DNA of 64,000 bases from Ilex aquifolium. Taxonomy: Eukaryota; Streptophyta; Magnoliopsida; Aquifoliales; Aquifoliaceae. The position numbers and the translations under genes were made by a program. The DNA lies in NCBI GenBank assembly GCA_951799425.1, contig OX637395.1:41469173-41533172 (forward strand). The letters run 5' to 3'. Shown in pieces: positions 24,321 to 34,552 of the stretch. The first letter of the stretch is position 1. Each line of letters opens with the position of its first letter. The notes beneath the pieces are model-generated. The model was not told where the DNA came from. It worked only from the letters and a program-made list of their open reading frames with translations, and searched no databases.

Positions 24321-25138
24321 GGTGTACGGGCCAACTTACGTATACTTTAACTAATTTTCTTCTCAATCTGGTAAAAGGCAGACCATCCACGTTGAGACTA
24401 GGGTATTCATGAGGGACCCTTAGGATTCGTTTGTTTAGCGGAAAAATGGTAGAAAATGCAAGAAAGTGAAATTTTTTACAATTTTCATGTGGTTGGTTAG
24501 CATGAAAAGGAAAATGATAGAAAAATAATTTTCTTTCATACTTGAATTTTCTCACAAATAACCAATTTTTCTTCTTGTAAAAGACACAAGGAAATTCAAG
24601 AAAGTTGTGACTTATAACTAACTTCTCATTTTGCCCTTATTTTTCTTAAAATATTTTATTAACTATTAATTTTAAAAAATTTTGGTATGAATTTAATTAA
24701 TCATATAATTTGACCCAAAGATCTTTGTGTTGGTGATTGTCTTAGAATTAAGTTTTGAGTCACTTTTTAAAAAAAAATAATAATAATTTTCAATTACATA
24801 TTTTTTTCTTTTTTTGATCGATTTAATATAATTAAGGGTAATTTAGAAAATTATAAAAAATTTCTTATAACTTTACTTTCTTTCAAATAATAGAATAATT
24901 TTTTTTTCATAACTTCCCCGTAAATTTTTCATTCTAACCAAATACATGCATGAAAATATATTTTCTATCGTTTTCTTTTCTTTTACTTCACTTTCTATAA
25001 TTTTCACTTTCCATCATTTTTTTCTTCCTAACCAAACGTACCCTTATAATCTGGCCCGAAAGGATTGTCTAAATTCGAATTCAATACGTTTAAATTTATA
25101 ACTCGTCTCTGTTATCACTTGAAATACTTGTTAGAGTT
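24321..25138 (-). mobile_element. tRNA-derived SINE interrupted by a MITE
   Basis: The two halves, 24,321-24,422 and 25,040-25,138, together match the SINE at 30,807 in order and orientation. The lower half contains the 3' domain (GGTGTACGGGCCAACTTACG on the plus strand); the upper half contains the A-box-like CAAGTGATAACAGAGAC on the minus strand. The MITE at 24,423-25,039 separates them. Confidence 0.6.
24423..25039. mobile_element. MITE inserted in the SINE, about 617 bp
   Basis: Both flanks read ACCCTTA (24,416-24,422 and 25,040-25,046). The termini are imperfectly inverted around CGTTTG. Internal arms rich in TTTTCTATC and GAAAATGATAG can pair. Superfamily uncertain. Confidence 0.6.
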
Positions 25139-26543
25139 TCTGTTGAATATTGTGACATCAACTGTCTAGTGGTAGAGGGTGCAACCAAGATTCAGCCATA
25201 TAAATATAATAATAGTCACGTGTCCGACGACCTTGCTATATTAATGACCCTACCATGAAACGAGTTCGTGCATTAATATTCTAAACTCGAAACCTTTGAT
25301 TTGATGCGATTTCTGTTGTACGCTGAGCTCACAATCTAATCTGGCTGTGGTTTATGTCACTACTACACCAATCTAACCATGAACGAACCAAAGATTTTGA
25401 AGCATTTGGTGGTTGGCGCGTGGCTTAGGAGTGCAATTTGGACGGGTCAAAATTTGGAATATTGAGTTATTTAGACAGAGATTTTCAATACTCAGATTGA
25501 AGTTTGAACGAAAAAACTAATCAATCCAATATAAATTCGAACAGTATTGGGTTAAAGCCTCGATTCTTCAGATCCAACCCAAATTCTATATCAAATAATG
25601 GAATCGAAAATGAAATTCGAATTTTTAGAACATGAAATTTGAAGTTCGGTCTGTGCTGGGTAACCCGAGAATCAAACACGATTTCAACCCGAATTTCATT
25701 CGAGTTCTATAACCCGAGTTCAGCAATATAAATATTGACAATATTCAAATTAAATTCAGGTTCATACTCAACTCAAATTGAGTATTTTGTAGTTTAAGTT
25801 AGACCTCTCAACCCGTCCACTCCGTTCAAGTTACTCCTCAGAACAATTTGTTGAAGAGAAGTTGCCCAAAACAACCGGCTGAGTGAGTAAGTATTTATGT
25901 GGTATGTAGAGTGAAACAGGAAAAAGGGCAGGCAGCCCATAGTTTTTAGGTTGCATATGACCAGAAATAATAGCTGTTAAGTGCTCATATCTATAGTGCT
26001 TAATTAGCCCCATGCCAACACAAAAGAAGGATGGTCAAACGGTCCCATCTTTAACATGGAAGTGCGGAAGTTCATACAAGACAATCTCTTACATTAGACA
26101 CTGTTCAGTCATTTTGCGATTAAGAGGAAGATTTCAATACCCAATTTTGAATAAATCACTTGCTAGAGCAAGGTCTGAGAGACCTGTTTTCATTAAAACA
26201 ATGATTCCGTACCTGTAATTAATCGGATCATTTCTAAGCCAACTTTTAATGACTAGCCTATCAAGATGAGAGGGAAGTTCTATTGCATACGTTTTGATTT
26301 ATTTGAACTAATTTTAGGCTTGTGATGACTTTTGCCTCTCCTAATGTTTGAAAGAATTTTTGTTTTACCCAGATCTCTCCATTTGTAAGAGTATATAGTT
26401 AAACTAGTAGGCTAGGTTTATGTTAATGCATTTCTTCTATTAATAGAGTATTCTAGCATAGTCCATGGGCATGGCTTGACCTAAGTTATAACCAAAAATA
26501 AATAATAATAATTAACACTCAATAATATGCATCCTACTTATTA
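25139..26543. other. Intergenic, no gene seen
   Basis: AT-rich. At about 25,425-25,830 two ends with GGACGGGT and ACCCGTCCAC in inverted orientation suggest another degenerate MITE. Confidence 0.4.
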
Positions 26544-27850
26544 GAGCATCTTTAGTAGAGCTCTCTAAAATAGAGATCATCTTTTTTTTAAAATAAAAAG
26601 TATTTTTCATAAAAAATTAAAATAGATAGTAAAATTTTGTATACCACTCCATCCAATAGGACTTTTTATTCTTATTAATATATTATTGCGAAAATTTTAG
26701 CTACACCCCTTCTAATTTATCATATATTCAAGGACACCCCCTCTATTATTCAAAACATTACTGATACCCCTTCTAGTTTATCATATATTCAAGGACACCC
26801 CATCTATTATCCAAAATATTACTGATACCCCTTCTAGTTTATATTTAAATATTATTGACACCTCTTGTCATTAAACCACTATTTCTAACAAAAAAAATTC
26901 ATCTAAAATATCAAAATTATCCCTACATAAACTCCAAACAATCTTTCTACATAAAATTCCATTAAAATTTGAGTCGTTAAAATTTATTTTTTTACATATT
27001 AAAATTCAAGCATATTAAAATTTATTTTTCTATATATTAAAATTTGAGCTGATAAAATTTGATTCGATCTGATTAAATTTTATTTTTTTTACGCATTAAA
27101 ATTCGAACCTATTAAAATTTTCTTTTTTACGTATTAAAATTCGAGCCGATTTGAGTTCAACTTGAGCTGTTAGCGCTGATTAAAATTCGATTTGATTCGA
27201 GTAGATTAAAATTTATATTTTTTAATTATTAAAATTCAATTCAAGCTTTTTAAAATTTATTTTTTACGTATTAAAATTTGAGTCAATTAAAATTTATATT
27301 TTTTTACGTATTAAAATTCAATGCGAATTGATTAAAATTTGATTCGAGATTTTTAATCGGCTTAAATCGAATTTTAATCAGCTCGAATTTTAATACGTAA
27401 AAAAATTCATAAAATAGAGGAAGTGTCGTTGAAGATATGTCTATCTAAAAGGAGTGTGGATGAAGTTTTTCCTAAAATATATGATAGGTAATTTAGTAAA
27501 ATTTTATTTTAGTTAAGACCTTTAATTTGACAAGGGGTGTTAGTGAAGATTCAAAAAATAAAGTCTTCCTTGAAAATATGATAAACTAGAAAGGGTGTAG
27601 CTGAAAGTTGGTTTCGACGTAAATAGTGTTGAGATATATTTTATCCTGAATGTCTTAAATGAAAAAGTAAATATATATTTTTTTGTTCTATAAAAAATAA
27701 AATAGAGAGTGAATTTGACTCTCCAAATATAAAGAGTTAAATTGAATTTTAGATATCCTAAATAAAGAGTATGTTGAAGATAAAATTTTAACAATTGACT
27801 CTTTAAAATAGAGGATTAAGTGGCAAAAGAAAAATTTATCGGAGATACTC
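26544..27850. mobile_element. Harbinger-type MITE carrying a second element
   Basis: The outer ends are GAGCATCTTTAGTAGAG and, read back, GAGTATCTCCGATAAAT, with TTA on both sides (26,541-26,543 and 27,851-27,853), as in PIF/Harbinger MITEs. CTCTAAAATAGAG-type arms are inverted inside both ends. An inner element with ends TTTTAGCTACACCCCTTCTA and, read back, CTTTCAGCTACACCCTTTCT spans roughly 26,694-27,610. It holds a 61-bp tandem repeat (26,710-26,770, 26,771-26,831 and a partial third copy) and many ATTAAAATTCGAG words. Confidence 0.55.
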
Positions 27851-27942
27851 TTATGATGGAGTGTCTAAAAATTTCGATTTAAAACAGATCGAATTATGAT
27901 CATGACATGTAGACTTAATTACGCCTTAATAAACTATAATTA

Positions 27943-29331
27943 TCTATATAATAAAGTACAATACAATTCAAATCTCAAAAGATAAATAAAATGACTTTTG
28001 CTATTCGCGGTTGAGATCTCTTTAAATTTTATTTTAAAGTTAATTTGACGGTTAATATTAAAATCCCAAATTTAATAGGAAATATAGGCACCTAATGGTG
28101 TGTTTGGAATAATTTTTTAAAAGTGTTTCTATGAATTATTTCTCATAAGTACTTTAAAAAAAAATTAGTGTTTGGAATAGCTCTACCACTACCTCTACCA
28201 CCACCACCACCACCCTCACCCCCACCCCCACCCCCACCACCACCACCGCTGCCGTCGTTACCACCACTATCCCCACCCTACCACACCTACCGCTCCACCA
28301 CCATCGCCCTACCACCACCATCACCACTACCACCACCACCACCATCGCCTCCGCCCCATCACCATCCCCACGACTATCACAATTACCACCACCATCGCCA
28401 ACCCACCACCGTCACCCCCACCACCGTCACCCCCCCACTTACACCCTCACCCCACCCTCACTGCTCCACCACCCACCATCATCATTATGTTATTCTTATA
28501 TATATTTATTACCATTACCGCCATCATTCCACTACCACCGTCGCCCACCGTCAGCACCCACAACTATCATTGTTGATCATCGTCACCCACTATCACAACC
28601 CACCACCACCCCGTCGTCGCCCACCATCGCCACTAGCCACTGCCACCCACCCTCACCAAACCTATCACCACCACTTGTCATTGCCCACCACTGTAACCTC
28701 CCACTGTCACCACCCCCACCACACTTACCACTGTTGTCATTCATCACCACCCATCACACTGTCGCCTAGAAGCATCAATCGTCACCCACCACCACCATCG
28801 TCACCGCTGACCACCCCATCGTCGTCCCACCACCATCGCCGTCACCTATGGTTGTCACTACCATCATCGTCACTCAAAATCCACCACCACCATCACCGTT
28901 GTCACCCACGGCTCCCACCACCACCACGGTTGTCACCACCCACCAAAACCATCACCGTCTCCCACTATCACCAATGTCGCCCACCACCACTAATACTGCT
29001 CACCCTCATTATAATCGGTACTTAAATTTCTTTATATTTCCTTTACTTTTATAATTTGATTTTGGGTGTAAATACAAATATGTTTATTGTTGAACATTTT
29101 TTTTATCAATAATGCTAGACTGACCAAATTTTGGGACCAAATATCCATCCCAAATGACATGGCAGCTGGCTTGAGCTTCTTTATTTGGTGTCATGTCATT
29201 TAGGTCCCAATAAAGACTTCAAATAATATGCTGCTATGTCATTTGGGATGGATATTTGGACAATAAATTTGATCAGTGTAGCATTACTCTTTTTTTATTA
29301 CTCCGTACTTTCAGGCACGAAAAATAACTAG
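27943..29331 (+). mobile_element. Non-autonomous Helitron H2 with long CCACCA minisatellite
   Basis: It starts TCTATATAATAAAGTACAAT after an A and ends CTTTCAGGCACGAAAAATAACTAG before a T; the terminal hairpin is slightly decayed. A tract of CCACCA, CACCATCGCC and CCACCGTC words runs from about 28,186 to 28,990, the longest of the three copies. Frames through it give Pro/His/Thr-rich translations that are not genes. A 183-bp MITE is inserted near the 3' end. Confidence 0.85.
29107..29289. mobile_element. 183-bp Mutator-type MITE inserted in Helitron H2
   Basis: It is the same family and length as 9633-9815: the right end read back is GAGTAATGCTACACTGATC and the left end is CAATAATGCTAGACTGACC. 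The flanks are identical 9-mers, TTTTTTTAT (29,098-29,106 and 29,290-29,298). Confidence 0.85.
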
Positions 29332-30321
29332 TACATTAATATTAACCGATTACGATTGTATATGAAATGCACATGATAATGCACCTTTTGTGGGGAAAAA
29401 TATCATAAAATTTTCCATAATAAATATCTCTATTTTTTTTTTTTAAGTAATAAATATTATTTCTATATCTCAACCACAATTCTTGGGGTGGGGGCATTGA
29501 GAAGTAAGTTTTCCTATACCTCGGATCCGCTGCTACCTTCCCTTGGCTCCTTACCTCCCCATATCTCCTCCTATCCATTATTGTTAACCATACCACTATA
29601 TCCACAAAGGATAAGGGATAAGAGGACTTTGAATAAACTAATCTTATTGAGACTAGTAGGGGCTTTGGGTTTCTTTAATAAGCTGATATGACCTGCATAA
29701 AAGTTTGGACAATACTTGTGTCTCTCGTATGTGGTGGAGCTGTCAACCACCATTATTGACAACCCAATTCATATTTTTTGGATTTAAAAAAAAAAAAAAA
29801 AAAACCTCTCGACGTGTGAAAATACCGAATATAAATAATATGATTTTGTACACAAATAATGTTTTTATAATTCAAATCCGTAATGTTATAGTCACTTTGC
29901 AATTGCACTGAGACGCATTTTTTTAATTTGACTATAATCTTTGTTCAAAATTATGCATTTATTAAAGTATTTTTTTAGCAATTTTAAGTTTACTTTTATG
30001 TAAGATCCCAAAAAACAAAAAAAAAGAATCGATAAAAAGATTTATTTCCAAGTGTCCTAGCACTATGTTACCAATGCATGCATTATATAGTGCAATCCCA
30101 AATCAAAACCATTGTAGATTAGTACATTGTACTTGGCCTTAGGGCAAAACAAATGTCAAAATGGAAAAAACCTAACGGAAAAAGAAAATCTCATAGAAAC
30201 TTGTGGCAAAGGAGTTTTCTGTTGATATAAGCCCACATTGATAGTGATAGAAGAAATGAGAGAGAGATAGGGGGATCCCATTTGCTTTATTTTTGGTGAA
30301 AGGTCATGTGTGAGTGTATGC

Positions 30322-30357
<36 letters not shown>

Positions 30358-31486
30358 TCATAATAAAGTATAGAGGGGGGTGGATGGGTAAAAGGGCCCA
30401 ATGGTGCCCCATTGGAGATAATGGAAGTTGCCTTCATCCCCTCTGGACTTGTTCCCACCAATCCAAATTGTTTCTTGTAACCCTCTAACTGTTTCAAACT
30501 TTGAAATGTCTGCCTAAAAATTATGGGATGATCCCCACTAATTTCAAGATGGTTCACAGGTCACTGTACAAGAGAGTTCAAGACATACATGATCATAGAA
30601 CCATTCACTCATTACAAATAGAAATTTAGAGTGTACAATGTCTCCATCACTATAAAAATTTGAGAAAAATCACATGAACGTAACTTTATCGTATACGCAA
30701 AACAATCATTTCCGTGACTTAAATCCACAGTATATAAAACAATCTCATGAAACGATATATAAAACAATCTCTGACAATATTACTAATTTTTTGGTTCAAC
30801 AATTATGGGTATCCGGGTCAGCTTACGTACATCTCAACTAATCTCCTCCCCAATCCGGTCAAAAACAGGTCATCCACGCCAGAACTAGGATATTCATGCC
30901 AAAATTCGAACTCAATGTGTCTGAATTTACAATTTGTCTCTGTTACTATTTGACCAACCTCGGAGTTAAAATATGTTTTCTTACATTTGTTAGCAATAAT
31001 GGAATCTCCACATGTTTTGTTTGTTTTTGACAACTAAAGATCTCTGACAATGATTTTATACATGTAGGATGCTAAAAAAACGGTTAAATTAAGGTCAAGT
31101 TGCAGAGACAAAATACAAAAATATCTTAATTTGATGGCTAAGTTGTTTTGTCAGTTTCCTAATCTAGGGTTACTTGTACCTTAGGCTAGTCTAATTAAGT
31201 GGCCCAAAATGTCTCTTAAGTCTAGACAAATGACCCTTTTAAACTAACTAACAACCTTATGATATGGACTCTTAACAAATTGAAAAGGAATAGTTTTTCC
31301 TTGAAAAAATAATAATAATAATTTGTAATGATTAACCGCTTGCTCAAGTTCTTGACTTGACAATAAAAGATCAGATGAAAACACACTATCAGATCTAATG
31401 TCAATCACCTTGTTGCTGGTTTTTTTTTTGTTGTTGACAACGATTGGGTGGAAAATGTATGCTAAAGTGGTCCGAAAGTGGTCCGT

Positions 31487-31488
<2 letters not shown>
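29332..31488. other. Intergenic with a poly-A run, GA tract and SINE
   Basis: No gene is supported. A GA tract occupies 30,326-30,354 and a poly-A run lies near 29,787. The SINE at 30,807 is listed separately. Confidence 0.55.
30807..30967 (-). mobile_element. tRNA-derived SINE, best preserved copy
   Basis: On the minus strand it runs CTCCGAGGTTGGTCAAATAG (A-box side), then GAGTTCGAATT (B box), a central body with TGGCATGAATATCCTAG, and the 3' part GTACGTAAGCTGACCCGGAT. The 3' motif is close to the domain conserved across flowering-plant SINEs. Only short direct repeats are possible at the ends and none was fixed. Confidence 0.7.

Positions 31489-31553
<65 letters not shown>
31489..31553 (+). 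repeat. (TC)n(TA)n microsatellite
   Basis: About 27 TC units followed by TA units, directly before the hAT-like element at 31,579. Confidence 0.9.
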
Positions 31554-31554
<1 letters not shown>

Positions 31555-31578
31555 ACTATTATATGTGGTTGTATAAGG

Positions 31579-31979
31579 TAGGGATATCAATAGATCGGAT
31601 CTTGATCTGTCCAGATCCGAATCCAATAAAAAAAATTTGAATTTTAAATTTGATTTTTCTACGCTACGGATTTTAATTCATATCCGCCTTCGTTAATAAT
31701 CAGATATCCGATCCAATTTGAATTCTAACAAATTTTATCAAATTTAAGTAAACTTTAAACCTAATTTAATTAATTAATCATTCTATTTAACGCGCGCGCA
31801 CACATAAACACACACATATATATTGGATCGGATTTTTATTAGATCGAATTTACATGTATCTAAATTCAAATTCGTTTAAAGAAACTTAATCAGATTTAGA
31901 TAAATAAATTAAAATATTAATTCATATCCAGTTAAATGGACTCGGATCCATATTAAAATTTACTCCATTAACGGGCCTA
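31579..31979. mobile_element. hAT-like MITE, 401 bp
   Basis: The left end is TAGGGATATCAATAGATCGG and the right end read back is TAGGCCCGTTAATGGAG. The flanks GTATAAGG and GTATATGG agree at seven of eight bases. The interior repeats GGATCGGAT and AATCAGAT words. Confidence 0.6.
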
Positions 31980-34040
31980 GTATATGGAGTGACAATTTTT
32001 CATACAACACATTAAAACGACATGAATTCAACTCTAATTTATTGGGTTAGAGTTCATCATTTAGTGACATGAATAAAATAAAAAAACATTTCTATTAGCC
32101 CAAATAATAAACCAAGATTAATATAAAACGTGCATAAGCTAATTGTAACATGCGTTTCACTAACATTGAATGCAAGATATGTTTGGTTTGTTTTTTTTTC
32201 ATGGTTTATTTCTTGATCTAATATTATATAAATTATTAAATACAAGATTTTTTTAACAAATAGATTTTTGGCCTATGAATGCTGGGTTTTTTCTCAGGTC
32301 ATGGACGATGAGTTAATTGAGAAATGTTCATATCCTAAAAAAAATAAAAAAATTTAATTTATCGCTCATAAGTTACACCTCAGCTCAAACACAACATATT
32401 TAATAAACATGTCATATTATTACCATGACATGTAATATAATTAATTAAAAGAAAAGACTATGGTATCGTATTCGGCATCGTACCAAAAATTATATTTTTT
32501 TAAGATATAAATTATAACTTTTAAAAATTAAATTATTACTTTTAATTGTTCTTACCACTCGTTAAAGAGAAGTTATAGCTTTTGAGGAAATTAATATTTA
32601 ATTATTAAATATATTTAAACAGTTGTAATTTTATATTTTAAAAGTACAACTTGACTATTAAAAATAATAATTTTTAATACGATATTGAAATTTTTTTTGT
32701 CAATATCAAAAAATTACCCTTAATTAAATATAGATCATATAATATGATTTCATTGATTAGTATTCGGGTTAAGTAATTCGAATTCAGACTGAATTAAGAT
32801 TAAAATTTTTATACCTTGAATTAAACCCAAGTTAACTGTCCGACCCGCCTGAATTGCACCGCTTGTCACAAAAATCTACAAGTGTTTGTGTGTACAATTC
32901 TTAAAAGAAGCTTAAGTAGGGCTTTAAGTAGAAAGTTAGTTACATAACCGTTGCCATTAATAACAAAAAAAATGCACATAAAAGGTTTTTAAAATAGAGA
33001 TACTATTTTTAGAAGAAGGTGGAAAGACCCAATATCTGCAGAACTGTCAGCTAAAGCCTGTGATCACACATGATTACTGATATCACGCTCCTATAGGCAC
33101 GTAACTCTCACACTCAAAGCAGAATGAGTTGTTTGATTCACACTGTGGAACTGAGCGTGGGGTTGGTGATTTCTCAGGAGCCATTTTGGTGCTGCAGGTA
33201 CCAAAGACCAATCACATTCCACGTCATCAGCCTGACATGTCAGATATAAGACGTCCCATTGACTGCCGCGTGTAATGTAGACCCCACCGACCCATGTGAT
33301 TCGGGACGTAACTATAAGGGGCCAGGCAAAGCCTCCCCCGTCCATCCTTCACGGGCCCAAAGCCCCAAAAACGCTTGCCCCATCTCGAATTTTTTAAGGG
33401 TAATTTGGAGTTCGGTCCTTGTATATGAATTTATTTATTAAATTATTATTTTTTTCTTAAAAACCCATTTTCAAAATATATTTTTCAATGTAAAATCACA
33501 ATTTAAAAATACACCTTTTAAAAAATTAAAAATTTGGGAATCAAATTAATTAAAAACCTAATTTAATGTAATCATTAAATTAGCAATGAGCTTCTTTCTT
33601 TTGTATTACAATTATAAGTATTCAAATCAGTTTATTCGCACATCAATTAATCATACAGGTTATCGATATCAAAATCAATAAATTCATGAAAAATATATTC
33701 ACATAACCTGACCCTAAAAAAATTGTTAAGTTTCAAACTCAAGACGTTTTTGTTTTGCAATTCATCATTTGGGGTTATTAGTTATGAGTTTCAATATTAA
33801 ATAGAACACACCTTCAATTCAATAATTTTAATTGATTGGGTCTCAAATTAAGTGTGTATAGTATTTTTCAAAAAAATAAAATAAAAGTGAGTTATCAAAA
33901 TATGTTGGGACACAAAGAGTGTGTTTTCAATACACACATTCCTCAAAAAAAAAATGATAGTTTGATATATAATTTGGATAAATAAATTTAAGAAAACGTT
34001 ATAAGAAAAATTAACTTGCTCTCTTCTCTTCTCTTCTCTT
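31980..34040. other. Intergenic, upstream of the bHLH gene
   Basis: AT-rich, with a GC-richer patch at 33,050-33,400 that shows no supported coding. A decayed SINE lies at 33,615. Confidence 0.5.
33615..33783 (-). mobile_element. Decayed SINE
   Basis: It is collinear with the SINE at 30,807: the plus strand shows TATTCGCACATCAATTAATC and, further on, CTCAAGACG as in the copy at 11,609. It is strongly diverged. Confidence 0.4.
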
Positions 34041-34063
34041 CTCTCTGTGGCCTTCGGACATGC

Positions 34064-34071
34064 CCACGTGG
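34064..34071. promoter_or_regulatory. G-box (CCACGTGG)
   Basis: A perfect palindromic G-box about 185 bp before the TATA box of the bHLH gene. bHLH and bZIP factors bind this core. Confidence 0.6.
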
Positions 34072-34251
34072 CTAGTCATGTCAGTATGGGCCCACTACCC
34101 ACGGCGTCTGGTTATGGTTACATCCATGGCTCTCTGTCCCAGTTGCTTCTCTCTTTCTCTCTCCCCTATCTTCTCTCTCTCTCTCATTCATTCCGGCCAC
34201 TTGTGTCAGATTCCGGCAGTCATAGTCAGACTTTCCGGTGGCCTTTCTACA

Positions 34252-34261
34252 TTTATATATA
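34252..34261 (+). promoter_or_regulatory. TATA box of the bHLH gene
   Basis: TTTATATATA, followed by a CT-rich leader. It predicts transcription starting near 34,285 and a 5' leader of about 265 bases. Confidence 0.6.
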
Positions 34262-34421
34262 GCCCACCCTTCTCCTTTCTAGTCTTACATTTTTTTCTTC
34301 TCTCTCATTTCTCTCTCTCTCTCTCTCTCTCTCTGAACACAGATTGGCCACCACTGCTCGTCAAAAAAACAGAACTAGAGAAACGTACATTGAAAGAACG
34401 ACAGAAAGCAGTAAGTTAGGC

Positions 34422-34499
34422 ATGAAAGCACACAAAAGCTACCTAATCCATTCATTACATAAAGCCTTTATGACTTTCCGCAAAGCGCGCAGTGTATGA
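34422..34499 (+). promoter_or_regulatory. Upstream ORF 1 of the bHLH gene (25 codons)
   Basis: ATG 34,422 to TGA 34,497-34,499. Its stop overlaps the next upstream ATG as ATGA. It is predicted to lie in the leader if transcription starts after the TATA box at 34,252. A donor-like GTAAGT just upstream leaves open a leader intron. Confidence 0.5.
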
Positions 34500-34552
34500 A
34501 AGCAACACACCCGTACCCTTTTTGTAACCTCTCTCTCTCTCTCTCTCGGTGA
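34496..34552 (+). promoter_or_regulatory. Upstream ORF 2 of the bHLH gene (18 codons)
   Basis: ATG 34,496 to TGA 34,550-34,552. Its stop shares its last base with the main start codon (TGATG). It contains the CT-repeat part of the leader. Confidence 0.5.

Noticed and set aside
28168..29025. 285-codon plus-strand frame rich in Pro, His and Thr
   Set aside because: It lies wholly within the CCACCA minisatellite of Helitron H2, with no domain and no splice context.
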